Source of the DNA: Paracentrotus lividus
Lineage: Eukaryota; Echinodermata; Echinoidea; Camarodonta; Echinidae
Assembly: GCA_940671915.1 (NCBI GenBank)
Contig: CALNVZ010003434.1
Location: forward strand, 7,867,689-7,931,688
Length of the DNA: 64,000 bases
Reading direction: 5' to 3'
Shown here: one piece after another, positions 12,065-26,668 of the stretch
Numbering within the stretch: the first letter of the stretch is position 1
How the letters are laid out: the number at the start of each line of letters is the position of its first letter
Notes under the pieces: model-generated
The model's database searches: none
Told to the model about the DNA's origin: nothing
Seen by the model: the letters and a program-made list of their open reading frames with translations, nothing else
Position numbers and translations under genes: made by a program

Positions 12065-13719
12065 TCGCTTATTTAGCTTATTTTGCCAACATAATTATAA
12101 ACACTTAGGTCAGTCTGGTATCTCTTCAAAATTGCAAGCTAATTGCTTGCTTTACCTTCGAGATATCAATGATTTCATACTCAAAATTTATAAACCAACA
12201 CCAGATGGTTTATAAAACCGTGTGCTTTTCCACACACCCTTTTTCCTGTTGTATAGTCCCCGTTCCTAGCGGCCTGGTGCGCTATCAGCAGAGGGTACTG
12301 GTGTTCGGCTGTATGCTTGGCATTGTTTGTTACACTGTTTTAAGGTAGTAAATGATTTCCAGTTGATCTGAAACTTTCAGTAGTTTGTTTTTACTGTTGG
12401 AACAATATAATTTTATTAATCTTGATATAATTGCTCTTGTTTCTGAAAGCTACTAAATCCCTTTAAAACAAAAATAGCTGTATTTTAGAAAGGCGCTTGG
12501 GGTAGAATGTTTTGCAGGGTCCACTATTTATAAATAAATAAATAAATAAATAAGCTTTAACTATCGCAGATTAATCTGCTACCGGTGATAAACAAATACG
12601 TTACCATCTACATGTATCAAACGAATGCTATTCTCTTCGAAAATGCCTGTTTAATAAAGTCATTTACAATCGTTATATCACACTAACTTTTAAGTCATGT
12701 CCAGTAAACAGCTCGGTTTGTTACCCTCCCTTTAAACGGTTTGTTAAATTATGGAATTCCGTTCATCAAATTGTTCTCTCTTCGATTCATTAAAATATTT
12801 CGCCCTTTGGAACAAACTTCGGTATTACGCGAGCAGAAGATATCGTTACGGTGTCGCAGGTGCTTGCCTGAGGATAAGGCGTCAGAACGGCACTGTCAAA
12901 GGATCCGGTTGCAGAAGAATGGTGGGTTTATGTTGACGAAGGATTGTCTGGAAGCTCAGCTCGAGGAGAAGGGAAAGAGAAAGGTTGGAGGGTAAAGGAG
13001 GTTTTGGTTGCGGTTGTGAAAGGAGTGACGTGTGCGAATTGTTGCGAATTGATATGTTAGCTAACCTGTTCAAGGATAGGGCATAATGTCAGCAAAGAAC
13101 CTATTTATCTACAAGGTCGGTTAATCTGCCGAGATATTGAAAGTTACCAAAAAAAGAAAATAATAATCATTATGGCATCATACTCTTTGGTAATTTTTCT
13201 TAACGTACAGGCCTCCAATTATTTAAATTTTAAAACATCACTGTGGTATCAACGAGTTATCTAAATGCTGCAGAATTAACTTATTCAATGTAATGCTTGT
13301 TGTTCTTGGTCAACAAATATTCTGAACATATTTTACGATTTTTTTTTGCTGTGGTCTCAACTGGTCGTTTCTGCACGTGCACCTCTTCACGGTAGATTCC
13401 GTAGAACATTTCCACGTCGCACGTATATTTTTTACATATACGCACGGAGCAGGCATCACACGCAGGAGGTTTTTGTAGTCCATTTCCTTCAACCATAACA
13501 AAATCATAAAAAAGCAACACACGCAACGATACACGTAAATGCCCCGTTTTTGACAACAGCATACTTTGTGTACACCGATCTAATGTAGATGTGAACATAT
13601 CGGAAGGTGTATTTGGCAAAGTTTAGTACATACATGGAGCAAATAAGAGCCAAAATGTACTTTATGATTGTTACTCTAGATGAATAAATAAAAGATAACT
13701 AAACTCTAAAAAAAAAAAA
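12065..13719. other. No supported gene; short TAAA tract
   Basis: An (AAAT)n tract is at 12530-12553. A 112-codon minus-strand frame (13281-13619) has mixed composition with several cysteines, but no match to a family that I recognise. I do not call it a gene. Confidence 0.45.
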
Positions 13720-15152
13720 AAAGGGGGGGGGTTAATACGACCCATTCTTGGTTGGTTGGGCAATACGCCATTCCAGATCAAAGGCCTTACAGTTACACCT
13801 GCGAACAGATTGGGGTTAAAAAAAAAAAAACAAACATAACTCTAAACCTACACCAAACGCTTACCCTAACCATATTTTTCCTTCCTATAGGCTCAACACG
13901 AAAAAGCCCTAATCTGTACCGCAGAAAAAAATGAAGCGGCCCGGAATGGACCCCAATGGACCAATGGACCGGGAATACCGTTATTTTATTTCTTTTTTAT
14001 CTTTCTTGTTTAAGAGCGGACCATGACTTGCTATGATGCAATTTGGACTTCACCCTGATTCCTTAAAATTCCTAAAAACATATTATACCTTGGGGCCACT
14101 GTGGGATGATGTGGGCTCCCATTAATGCTCACCCCAAGAAAACACAGTATCTAAATGGGATGTGGAAACAAGTTTAAAGTGCACTCCTCCTTCTGTCTGG
14201 CAACTATGTTAACAGTATCCCTTGGCAATAACTATGATCGATTATTCTAGATGAATGTAGTCTATGCAATCCAGACCTCATCAGAAACGAAAATATTATG
14301 TTTAATGATACATACCGGTACTTAGACTATAGTAGTGGATCCGGCCTCAGTTCATATGAAATATTGTATCGGCCCATGCCGAAATAAAATATAGCAGCTA
14401 TTGTCCTAGACATTTGGGCTAGCACAATCTATTGTGAGAGGATCTGCTGGTTTCCGCGCCCGAACAATTCACAAGAAACTAAGAAGAATGTTTCATTTTT
14501 AAAAACGAGCTTAATACACGGCAAGTCCAGACATGCCAGACTCATTATTGTCATTATTTAAATCAGTTCATTCTGAGTACGAAGGAACTCATGGAAGCGT
14601 TATCATGGTTATAGTAAACCGTTGTTATAGACTATGGGACAGTATGTATGTAGAGCAGCCCTGGTGTAGAGCCCATGGTTGTGGCAAGACCGTTTTTATG
14701 TTATATCCTTGTAGCAGTATTGATCTATTTACCAAATGGTGCGTGTGATTTAAAGACCGGTCGATTGCCCAACTAAGACTGAACTTTTCCAAATCTGACC
14801 AACATCACGTTCACAGTCAACCACGTTTCTGTTACTTAGTTTAATAATGATTTATTTACTGCGGTTAGCCTGTCAACATGTTGTGTTCTTCTAGAAAAAA
14901 AAAGTACATGAATATTTCCCCTCTGTCATGTTACATTTATTCTATTACATGGATGGACGCCTCATTGCCTCTTCTTACTTATGAGTGACCTCATCCATGC
15001 CACGTAGGATCTTAACGTATTTTCCTTCCGTATCCTAGCGAGGCCAGAAATCCGCTTTGAAGACTTTGAATCAGGCTACAAATCTTGGACTTGTATAGTT
15101 TTCAAAGTCTCTCCTCAATTCTAAAAAATAAATTTGTAATAATTAAATTTTC
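13720..15152. other. No gene seen; A15-G10 tract at its start
   Basis: The stretch begins with a poly(A) run followed by a poly(G) run (about 13708-13731). The rest is plain sequence without clear repeats or coding regions. Confidence 0.4.
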
Positions 15153-15219
15153 TTGATGGGTTTTGAACTGTGGCAGCACAGGGGATGCGCATTCATTGCA
15201 CCACACCACTTGAGCTGCT
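15153..15219 (-). pseudogene. tRNA-like sequence (degenerate)
   Basis: Read on the minus strand it has an A-box-like AGCTCAAGTGGTG and, about 40 bases on, a B-box-like CAGTTCAAAACCC. The arms do not fold into a full cloverleaf. It could be a tRNA-derived SINE head or a chance match. Confidence 0.3.
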
Positions 15220-16205
15220 AGAATCGTCGAGAATTACTCTTTATCCTTAAACTATTACTAATCCTAATCTTAACCGTAAACCTGATCCTAAGTCGAACTT
15301 TATCTGCAACTCTAACGCTAACCCTAATCCAAATCCTAATCTTAATCAGCTGTAAATTAGGCTACCTTTATTTCCTTACGTTTTGTGTAGTTATGGAAAT
15401 TTATGAGGCTTATGAGACTATCGTCGACTAGAAGAGAGAGAGAGAGAGCGCGCAAGAGAAAGAGAGAGAGAGAGCAGGGGGATACATATTTAGGGGAACA
15501 AGAAATGGAACGATGACATCTGAAATTTAAGGGTCAACAGGAAAAAACATTGTTTTGTTTTCCAAGTGAAATGCCTCAGGTGACATTCACGAATATCGGA
15601 TGCAATCAAAATATTGATTTCACAATCCCGTCGCACCTACGTTTTCCTCATTTGAAGATGGAAATATGTCAAAAGTTTTTGTTGCATAAGAATCTTTCAG
15701 GGTCATATTCACATAGTCAGATTTGTGGTTTTATTTTCATTACTCCCTTTTACTAAGAACAAAAATTATAATAAACAAGAAAAGTAAATGGGTCGAGAAG
15801 CTACTATCTCATCTTTCCCTAGGTCATCTTTCCTCATCTTTCCCTATTGAGCAGGGTTGCGTAGCATAGCATGCGTTATTCTACCGAGTTAAAACTCTTT
15901 TAGAGATTGACTCTATGTGAAATGGTGCTTAATGGCGTAACGTCTTTAACAGATTATTTTTATTTTAATTTATTTTTTTTACATGAGATGTGCGGAAAAA
16001 AACCCACAACAAACAAACAAACAAAGCATGAAATTATAGAACGGTTTTGAGATGACCAACTATATAGTTTCTTGCCCGGTACTCAATTTCTGTTTCCCGA
16101 AATTGCCACTTCAATACTACAAATTCCAGTTATAGTGTCAAACGATCCCGAGTGATTTGCCTCGGCGTGCTTAAAAAATGAACCTCTTCTGGCGTGTGGA
16201 TTCCT
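15220..16205. other. No gene seen; CTAA-rich and GA-repeat tracts
   Basis: Imperfect CTAACCCTAATCC words (about 15250-15345) resemble degenerate telomere-type repeats. A (GA)n tract is at 15432-15474. No gene. Confidence 0.45.
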
Positions 16206-16467
16206 GGCTGTGTTTCACCAAATCGTTCGTAAGTTACAAACAACTTAACGAAGTCAGGCCTGTGGTAAATGATTGGAAATATGATTTAAATAGTAGAGCA
16301 CACACAAACATGTTCCACACCTTAATAAAGTCATTTGCAACTATACGAAGGACTGATGATCAGTTCTTGTGGTTAATGATTGAGAATGTGATTAATATAT
16401 CACCCACATGTTCCAGTCCTTCATAAAATAATTCGTAACTTTATGAAGGACTTGTTGAAACACCACC
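16206..16467. mobile_element. Small TIR element (MITE-like)
   Basis: The left end TGTTTCACCAAATCGTTCG (from 16211) and the complement of the right end (TGTTTCAACAAGTCCTTCA, to about 16459) match at roughly 80% over 28 bp, including GTTAC at the inner edge. A shorter relative lies at 18795-18860. No coding capacity. Confidence 0.5.
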
Positions 16468-17600
16468 CTACTACTTCTGACCCAGACGCAGAGAGATGCG
16501 TTTCGGACGCATGACCACTTATTGCCCCGACATTCTTACAAATATAGATACTTAAATCATCTCATATCACGGCTACTCAAACTTAAAATATGATATCAAA
16601 ATCTTTGTTGTGGTTCACTTCCAAGAGGATTCGTTACCACGTGATTACAACTTGATATCTATATCTTCGAGATTTGAAGAGAGGTATTGTCTTGAAAATA
16701 TGACTGGTATAAACGTTATCGCTATCTATTAGAATCTTAGAAAGGAAGATGCTATACCCGATGTATTTATTTCCCACTTACATTGAGATCATAAACTGTG
16801 TCTACAACCGATATGGGAATTCAGGACTAAAATGTTATTTACAATTTAAATGCAGCATTGGCTATTAACCTCAAGGCCATGTTATAATTTTAACTGATAT
16901 ACCCATCATGTCTCTTTGTATATCTATATATATATATAATTGAAACATTTACATTTGTTTGGTTATGGGGCCTCGAGATATGGTTACATCTTCAATGAAA
17001 TTACGTGAAACATAACCCCTTGCCCTTTATTTAAAAAAAATAATTTTTTTTTTATAAAAACAAATATTTACTACCAATCTCGTGAAATATGTCCTATGTA
17101 ACTCAATATATTGATGCACCCAATGATTGAAAAATCGAAGTAATGCAAATAAGGTCGTGCAAATTGGTTATCGAACTACATGCATGAAACTTACGTTCCC
17201 ACAACAAAGGCTCAAATGTCAAAACATATCATGGAAATAAGCAAAGGGCAAACAAATATAAGATTAAAAAAAAAAAAAACCCAAAGAATTATTCAAGTAT
17301 AAAAACGAAGGGAAATGGTTTTAGGTGAATATACTGAAATCAATACGAATCACCATTGGTTTACCCAAGATGAACATGAATATGATAACAGAGAGTATTA
17401 CAGAAAACGAAAGAATGGTGTCATAAAATCAGTATCATTAGTATTAAGACCGACAACGTCTTATATCGGTCCATGCTCAAACATAAAAGAGTCGCATTTG
17501 TTCCCAGACAACTGGACCAATGAAATGCTTTGTCAGAGCTAAAGCTGGATCCGCTCCTTAAAATAGCAAAGGAGTCGACAAATAATTAGTTGTTTAACTT
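16468..17600. other. No gene seen; small TA repeat
   Basis: A short (TA)n run is at about 16923-16939 and a poly(T) tract near 17044. No supported gene. Confidence 0.45.
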
Positions 17601-17727
17601 AAGACTGAGTTTGCATGCGTCAAAAGTTCGTACAAAGCTATTGCGCGATCTGCATGAGAAAAAAAAGGATCGCATAAGCGGGCACAATAGCTTTGTACGA
17701 ACTTGCAACGCATACAAACTCGGTCTT
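17601..17727. mobile_element. 127-bp hairpin element
   Basis: Arms of nearly 60 bp pair across a short A-rich centre: AAGACTGAGTTTGCATGCG at the left end against the complement of the right end (AAGACCGAGTTTGTATGCG). AGTTCGTACAAAGCTATTG is perfect in both arms. The structure is that of a tiny foldback MITE. Confidence 0.7.
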
Positions 17728-17788
17728 CATAGCAGAATATGGGCAAAAAAGAGTTCAACTGTGACTGAGATGCATTTAGTGAACTATG

Positions 17789-18046
17789 GGTGGTATCTCA
17801 CTTCGCGGAAACTACTTTGAAACAACTTTGAGACGAATTTCGGAGACGTCCCGGAGACGTCTCCGAAATGTCTCCGAGACGTTTCATGAGTCGCGGAAAC
17901 TACTTTGAGACGGTTCTTTGAAACTGCTTTGAGACAGTTTTTAAAAATTGTTGCGGAGACGTCTCCGGGACGTCTCTTAAGTTTCGGAGACGTCTTTAAT
18001 ACTTTTTATCCGTCGTGGAGACGTCACCGCGAAGTGAGATGCCCCC
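17789..18046. mobile_element. 258-bp TIR element with 5-bp target duplication CTATG
   Basis: The left end GGTGGTATCTCACTTCGCGG and the complement of the right end (GGGGGCATCTCACTTCGCGG) are inverted repeats. Direct CTATG flanks lie at 17784-17788 and 18047-18051. Inside, the motif GGAGACGTCTCC and partial forms recur at least six times, giving nested small palindromes and a higher CpG content than the surroundings. No coding capacity. Superfamily unknown. Confidence 0.8.
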
Positions 18047-18329
18047 CTATGCTAACACATCGGCGAAACCTCTGAATGAACTTCTTTTTTCGCTTATTCC
18101 AATGAAAAGGTGAATGCCTGGGATAGGGGGTGAGACAAGAACTTTGAACTCTGAAGTGTCATTCATTGTCACTTTAAAGTGTTTTGCAACGATTGATGTT
18201 CAGAGAGAATGAAAAGGCGTGCAAAGCACTCTAAATCGACAATAATGCGTGTCACTTGTTTAGTTATTCCGAACAGTTCTGTTCGCATTCATGCTGTTCG
18301 TGTCTGCTCTTGGGGCACCTGCTCAATCA

Positions 18330-18700
18330 CAGAGTGCTTCTGAACATTGGTTAAACGTCAATGAAAAGAGCGTGTTCAGATTTGACGCGGTAAATTGCCT
18401 TCAACAACCGAGTAAAATTGTACAGCTCTCACAAAGCTTTGGTGAGCTTAGTGAATTGAGCATGTTTAGATCTGACTCGGTAACCTGCCTTTATTAACCG
18501 CAGTAAAATTGTTCAACTTCGAAAAAGCATTGGTTAACTTCAATCAAAAAAGCATGTTCAGATTTGACACCGTAAAATGCCTTTAATAACAGCGTTAGAA
18601 CTGTACAACTCCATAAAGCATTGGAAATGTCAATGAAAAGACCATGTACAGATTTGACGCGGTAAACTAATGACAACCGCAGTAAAATTGCACAACTTAA
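18330..18700 (+). repeat. Tandem repeat, ~90-bp unit, four copies
   Basis: The phrase CATGTTCAGATTTGACGCGG recurs with variations at 18371, 18461, 18553 and 18643, spacing 90-92 bp. Each unit also carries an AGTAAAATTGTACAACT-like phrase and AAAGCATTGGTTAACTTCAA. Units differ by substitutions, so the array is old. The short frames read across it are accidental. Confidence 0.8.
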
Positions 18701-18794
18701 CACACATGTGGGGTTAAAATGCACAGATGCAGAGCAATAGCCCCTGTGCCTCGAATTCATATTAATATTGCAATGGATGTACACAGGGACACCT

Positions 18795-18860
18795 GGATGG
18801 TGCTTTTCACCAAGTCGTTCTTAAAGTTACTAATGATCTGGTGAAACACAGTCCAGGATA
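18795..18860. repeat. Short hairpin related to the element at 16206-16467
   Basis: TTTTCACCAAGTCGTTCTTA is followed after a few bases by CTGGTGAAACACAG, an end-to-end mini version of the 16.2-kb TIRs. Confidence 0.4.
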
Positions 18861-19430
18861 ACGAAAAGGTGTAATGAGGTAATGTTTGACTCGTGAAAAA
18901 TACTTCCTATGGACACGCTCTTAGATATTTTGCTTTTATAGAGCAATGTGAACAGAAGTATTTAGCTATCACCAGCTTGAACTCTGTCCTGTCTGACGTC
19001 AGAGACTTTAATTTTGTTGTTGTCGATGTCACCATTAATGTGTTACCAACATGCGATGAAACACGCTTGATGCGGAATGTTTTAAATTAAGGGTTTACAT
19101 TGACCGTGGTTTTCAGATCACCGTTTCACGAAACCACCATAGTTTTAGAGAGATGGTTAGAGTTAGGTTTTGGTTTAGGCTTGATTTAGGGAAAAACCCG
19201 TTATAAGAAAAAGTGACATTCAGTGACATTCCCATAAAAAAAAGAGAAGAGATTGATAAAAAAATATTTAAAAAATAGATCATTACCAATTCATCTAAAC
19301 ATACATAATACTAAGTAGTGTTATACTAATCGGATATTAGACGAAATGGGTTCAGCCTAAACTGAGATTAATAGCCAAAATGATGAAAAGGCTACATGGC
19401 AATTATACCAAATGGTTCAATAGTAGCATT
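18861..19430. other. No gene seen
   Basis: AT-rich sequence with a TTAGGGTT-like phrase near 19160. No supported feature. Confidence 0.4.
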
Positions 19431-22127
<2,697 letters not shown>

Positions 22128-22196
<69 letters not shown>

Positions 22197-22201
22197 TACT
22201 A

Positions 22202-22249
<48 letters not shown>
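22128..22249 (+). repeat. (CTA)n tract, left flank of the foldback element
   Basis: A compound microsatellite reading (TAC)n, TTC, (TAC)4, CAC, (TAC)n on the plus strand. The tract at the far end (32569-32669) has the same TTC-(TAC)4-CAC order in the same direction, although everything between them is arranged as inverted repeats. Confidence 0.9.
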
Positions 22250-22265
22250 TGTGTGTTGCTAAACT

Positions 22266-22385
22266 TCGAGTAATCGAGTTTCGAGTTTCGAGTTTTCGAG
22301 TTTTCGAGTATCGAGTATCGAGTATCGAGTTTCGAGTTTCGAGTATCGAGTTTCGAGTATCGAGTATCGAGTTTCAAATTTCGAA
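22266..22385 (+). repeat. Heptamer array, left arm
   Basis: About fifteen copies of CGAGTTT or CGAGTAT in mixed order. The inverted counterpart lies at 32455-32553 as AAACTCG/ATACTCG. Both sit just inside the element ends. Confidence 0.9.
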
Positions 22386-22650
22386 TTTCAAATTTCTGAC
22401 TTTTTTTTTGGTGTAGATAACATAAACATTTTTCTTGCCCTATCGGCCCGGTTTCATGGTATCCTAACAACTAACAATACTGCAAATAGGTCTTTCAACT
22501 CCTAATCAAAGGCGGGTGCAAAAGATCCGCGGGAAACTGTTATTTTGGTCTGCAAATCTAGTTATCTGGAGGAGGGGGGGGGGGTTGATAAATAGGATAT
22601 TGATTTCGAAATTAAGCTTTAAAGAACAAAATAATCAGTGCATTATTAAC
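22386..22650 (+). repeat. Arm linker, left copy
   Basis: A single-copy segment (GTGTAGATAACATAAACAT, GGGTGCAAAAGATCCGCGGG, TCTAGTTATCTGGAGGAGG, then a G-run) repeated inverted at 32215-32450 with few differences. The close match suggests a fairly recent origin or ongoing gene conversion between the arms. Confidence 0.85.
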
Positions 22651-24480
22651 TTGATTGATTTGATGAACTCGAAAGGCCATAACTGTTACTTCTATTATGT
22701 GTTTTTAGCCAAATAATTTTCACATTGTCCGGAAACGGTGAGACTCGAAGTTTTAGCCAAAACACCCTAACTTCGAGTTTGAAAATGAATTTCGAATTTT
22801 CGCTTTAAAAAACAAATAATAATTGGATTATTTAATTTTATCGATTTGATGAACTCGAACGGCCATAACTAATTACTTCTATTATGTGTTTTTAGCAAAA
22901 TAATTTTCACATTGCCCGGAAACGGTGAGACTCGAAGTTTTAGCCAAAACACCCTAACTTCGAGTTTTGAAAATGAATTTCGAATTTTCGCTTTAAAAAA
23001 CAAAATACTAATTGGATTATTAATTTTATTGAATTGATGAACTCGAACGGCCATAAATGTTACTTCTATTATGTGTTTTTAGCCAAATAATTTCCACATT
23101 GCCCGGAAACGGTGAGATTCGAAGTTTTAGCCAAAACACCTAACTTCGAGTTTGAAAATGAATTTCGAATTTTCGCTTTAAAAAAACAAATACTAATTGG
23201 ATTATTAATTTTATTGATTTGATGAACTCGAAAGGCCATAACTGTTACTTCTATTATGTGTTTTTAGCCAAATAATTTCACATTGCCCGGAAACGGGTGA
23301 GACTCGAAGTTTTAGCCAAAACACCCTAACTTCGAGTTTGAAAATGAATTTCGAATTTTCGCTTTAAAAAACAAAAATACTAATTGGATTATTAATTTTA
23401 TTGATTTGATGAACTCGAACGGCCATAACTGTTACTTCTATTATGTGTTTTTAGCCAAATAATTTTCACATTGCCCGGAAACGGTGAGACTCGAAGTTTT
23501 AGCCAAAACACCCTAACTTCGAGTTTGAAAATGAATTTGAATTTCGCTTTAAAAACAAAATACTAATTGGATTATTAATTTTATTGATTTGATGAACTCG
23601 AACGGCCATAACTGTTACTTCTATTTATGTGTTTTTAGCCAAATAATTTTCACATTGCCCGGAAACGGTGAGACTCGAAGTTTTAGCCAAAACACCCTAA
23701 CTCGAGTTTGAAAATGAATTTCGAATTTTCGCTTTAAAAAACAAAATAATAATTGCATTATTAATTTTATTGATTTGATGAACTCGAAAGGCCATAACTG
23801 TTACTTCTATTATGTGTTTTTAGCCAAAATAATTTTCACATTGCCCGGAAACGGTGAGACTCGAAGTTTTAGCCAAACACCCTAACTTCGAGTTTGAAAA
23901 TGAATTTCGAATTTTCGCTTTAAAAAACAAAATAATAATTGGATTATTAATTTTATTGATTTGATGAACTCGAACGGCCATAACTGTTACTTCTATTATG
24001 TGTTTTTAGCCAAATAATTTTCACATTGTCCGGAAACGGTGAGACTCGAAGTTTTAGCCAAACACCCTAACTTCGAGTTTGAAAATGAATTTCGAATTTT
24101 CGCTTTAAAAAACAAATAATAATTGGATTATTAATTTTATTGATTTGATGAATCGAAAGGCCATAACTGTTACTTTCTATTATGTGTTTTAGCCAAATAA
24201 TTTTCAATTGTCCGGAAACGGTGAGACTCGAAGTTTTAGCCAAAACACCCTAACTTCGAGTTTGAAAATGAATTTCGAATTTTTCGCTTTAAAAAACAAA
24301 ATACTAATTGGATTATTAATTTTATTGATTTGATGAACTCGAACGGCCATAACTGTTACTTCTATTATGTGTTTTTAGCCAAATAATTTTCACATTGTCC
24401 GGAAACGGTGAGCTCGAAGTTTTAGCCAAAACACCCTAACTTCGAGTTTGAAAATGAATTTCGAATTTTTGCTTTAAAAA
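22651..24480 (+). repeat. Tandem array of ~186-bp unit, left arm (about 10 units)
   Basis: The anchor GATGAACTCGAACGGCCATA recurs at 22664, 22851, 23039, 23224, 23411, 23594, 23780, 23966, 24150 and 24334 (anchor at GAACTCG), spacing 183-188 bp. Each unit also carries CGGAAACGGTGAGACTCG and AACTTCGAGTTTGAAAATG. Units fall into at least two variants (AACGGCC or AAAGGCC; CATTGCCCGG or CATTGTCCGG). Most differences are single-base indels. A diverged unit follows at about 24490-24640. Confidence 0.95.
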
Positions 24481-24687
24481 AACAGAAAAGTTTGGAAATG
24501 AATTAGGAAGAGTTATCAAATTCATTCCGAATTTCACCTAAACTTCTGAATTAACTGCACTATCAACTTTCTTGAATTGATGAGCTGAAAGAATCATAAC
24601 CTGTATTTGTATTATGTGTTCATAACAATGTCTCGTGTAGCCTTTAGCTAATGTTCTCGGCGCTTTTACTTTCCAAAACGGAAGCAC

Positions 24688-25307
24688 TCGGCACTTTTAT
24701 TTCCCAAAATCCGCCAAACGAGTCTGAATACATGAGACTATCATGCGAGATGATAGTATTATAGATTCAGACACGTTTGGCGAGATGATAGTCTTAGGAG
24801 TTCCATTATTTTTTTGTGTGTCCTTTCTTTAGTAAAGAAAGACGTATGTACATACCCACAGAATATTTCATAAGACCATGTGTTTACCAAATGGGTAGAT
24901 TGTTTAGTTAGATAAAGGTGCCATTAAAAAAAAAAACTTATAAAATTCATGATGTTGCACTTCTCTAAATCATTTACTGACGAAAGATTTCTTTATAATA
25001 AATCAGTTGCCAGAGTGAATGTAACTACTAGAATGGCAGAGTGAATAAACACCTAGTGCGTTTACATTGTAATAGTGCTAAACACAACAATATATTCTTG
25101 TACTTTCACTGTGCAAACATTTTTATTCATCATGTTGATTAATGCATATCAATATGTTCATTTTCTAATGCATAAATTCATTATTGTAAATGTGTTTTTG
25201 TTGAGACTCTCATACTCCCGATCGGGGGTCGATAGAGTGTAATAAAATCTTATCTTATCTTATCTTATTCAAATTCGTTTGGCGCATTATGGGAAATAAA
25301 AGCGCCG
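24688..25307. repeat. Inverted repeats with an inserted LINE tail (core of the foldback)
   Basis: The stretch 24688-24728 (GGCACTTTTATTTCCCA, then CGCCAAACGAGTCTGAA) is matched, inverted, at 25267-25307 with about six mismatches in 41. A second inverted copy of CGCCAAACGAGTCTGAAT lies at about 24763-24782. The pattern is that of a TIR element disrupted by a later insertion, because the right arm abuts the LINE tail directly. Confidence 0.5.
25070..25266 (+). mobile_element. LINE 3' UTR fragment with (TCTTA)n tail
   Basis: A 3'-UTR-like segment (CTCATACTCCCGATCGGGGG, GTGTAATAAAATCTTATC) ends in four TCTTA repeats and stops exactly where the inverted repeat resumes. No coding part is recognisable. 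Short-repeat tails of this sort are characteristic of CR1/L2/jockey-like LINEs. Confidence 0.55.
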
Positions 25308-26185
25308 GATCGATGCCTTGGCTAAAGGCTACGTCTCGTGGAACAAAGAACTGTCACACGTTGGGTGGTTGTTTTTGGTGTAATTGGGGTGTGTTCATCT
25401 TGAACGTAATAGAATCTTTTAAACGTATGCTTGTGGATAAAGAGGCAAATGAACTGGGTCTTTTATCTACAGATGGTCATGATATAGTGTAGTGAGCGTA
25501 GTGAGAAAGATGGAGAAAGTTAGATTGCGAGCCTTCCTGTTATTTTCATGTTATTTGGGAAGAATATCATAATAAAACGCTCCACAAGAAACGATTAATC
25601 TCCAAATACCCTAATAGTCATAATGATCCAAAATATACCACACAGCTAACGGTTTGCATGAGCCGAGGACATTTTGTAATGCCCTTGCATGCATATATCA
25701 ATAAGTGCATGTGACTCAAAGCTGAATCATGGGTTAATTTCTTATCATTTGACGATTCCTAAACCTCACAGCACGAAATATTCAAATTTATCAACCTTTT
25801 TCAATGTCGACCAGAACATATTTAATTTCCGAATTAACAAAACGTTTATATAGTTACATGACATCCTCTTTATTCGGAGAATGGGAGTCCCTCTTCTCTT
25901 TAAAGCTTTGATTTCACAAAATTGAAAAATGTGGTTGACCGAAAATTCCTCAAGAAAGAGAGAGAGGGGAAAAAAATTTTGGTTGATCTACTAGTATCAG
26001 ACTTTTGAAATAGTGTACTTTTCCCCATAGGCCACAAATTTCTATGTACATCCGCAAATTGAAACTCAGCCTCTCTAGAACTTTTTCCACTTCTCTCCTT
26101 GTGGAATTAAGATAGAATAGACCTTTATAGGATGTTTTTATGTAATGTGCAATTCAATTAGTATTGATACACGCAAAGTAAATAT
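25308..26185. other. No gene seen (foldback core)
   Basis: Unique-looking AT-rich sequence. A 67-codon frame at 25289-25492 starts within the inverted repeat and has no family I recognise. No transposase-like motif found. Confidence 0.45.
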
Positions 26186-26350
26186 AAACACATATAAATG
26201 ATGTCAACGTATTCATTATGTGGTCTAATTATATTTCAAAATAATTTTTATATCGTGCAGAAAAAGTGATCGAAATTGTGGATTTGGACTAAAGCTTCGA
26301 CTTTTGAATTCAAATCTGGATTTTCGCTTCCTACAACAAATCTTAATTGT
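26186..26350 (+). repeat. Highly diverged single ~186-bp unit in the core
   Basis: The order ATTATGTGGTC, CAAAATAATTTTTATATCGTG, AAAGTGATCGAAATTG, AAGCTTCGACTTTTGAATTC, GGATTTTCGCTT follows that of the array unit (ATTATGTGTTT, CAAATAATTTTCACATTGCC, CGGTGAGACTCGAAG, CTTCGAGTTTGAAAATG, GAATTTTCGCTT) in the left-arm direction. It is clearly older than the array units. Confidence 0.6.
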
Positions 26351-26609
26351 CACTGCATATATATATATATATATATATAGATATGAACAGTCGTGAACAG
26401 TCGTGTTTTCGTCTGTTTCGAGAAACGGATTTTGAATACATCTTTGTCACATCATGAGCACTGACGAAGAGTGTTGACTTCGCTTTCAATTTGAGAGCTA
26501 TGCTCCTTTAATTATAAATCTATGATTTTATGTTTTTTGCATTCTTCTTTGGCTTTGGCTGTGTGATTCCTGTATTTTACAGAATGCCAAGCAGACAATT
26601 TGTTCAATT

Positions 26610-26668
<59 letters not shown>

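Noticed and set aside
13281-13619. 112-codon minus-strand frame with several cysteines (ACDACSVRICKKYTC)
   Set aside because: The cysteine spacing faintly recalls zinc-finger tails of some transposases, but it does not fit any I know. No neighbouring conserved block or element ends were found.
15250-15345. CTAACCCTAATCC-like run as a telomere
   Set aside because: Too short and too degenerate; at most an interstitial remnant.
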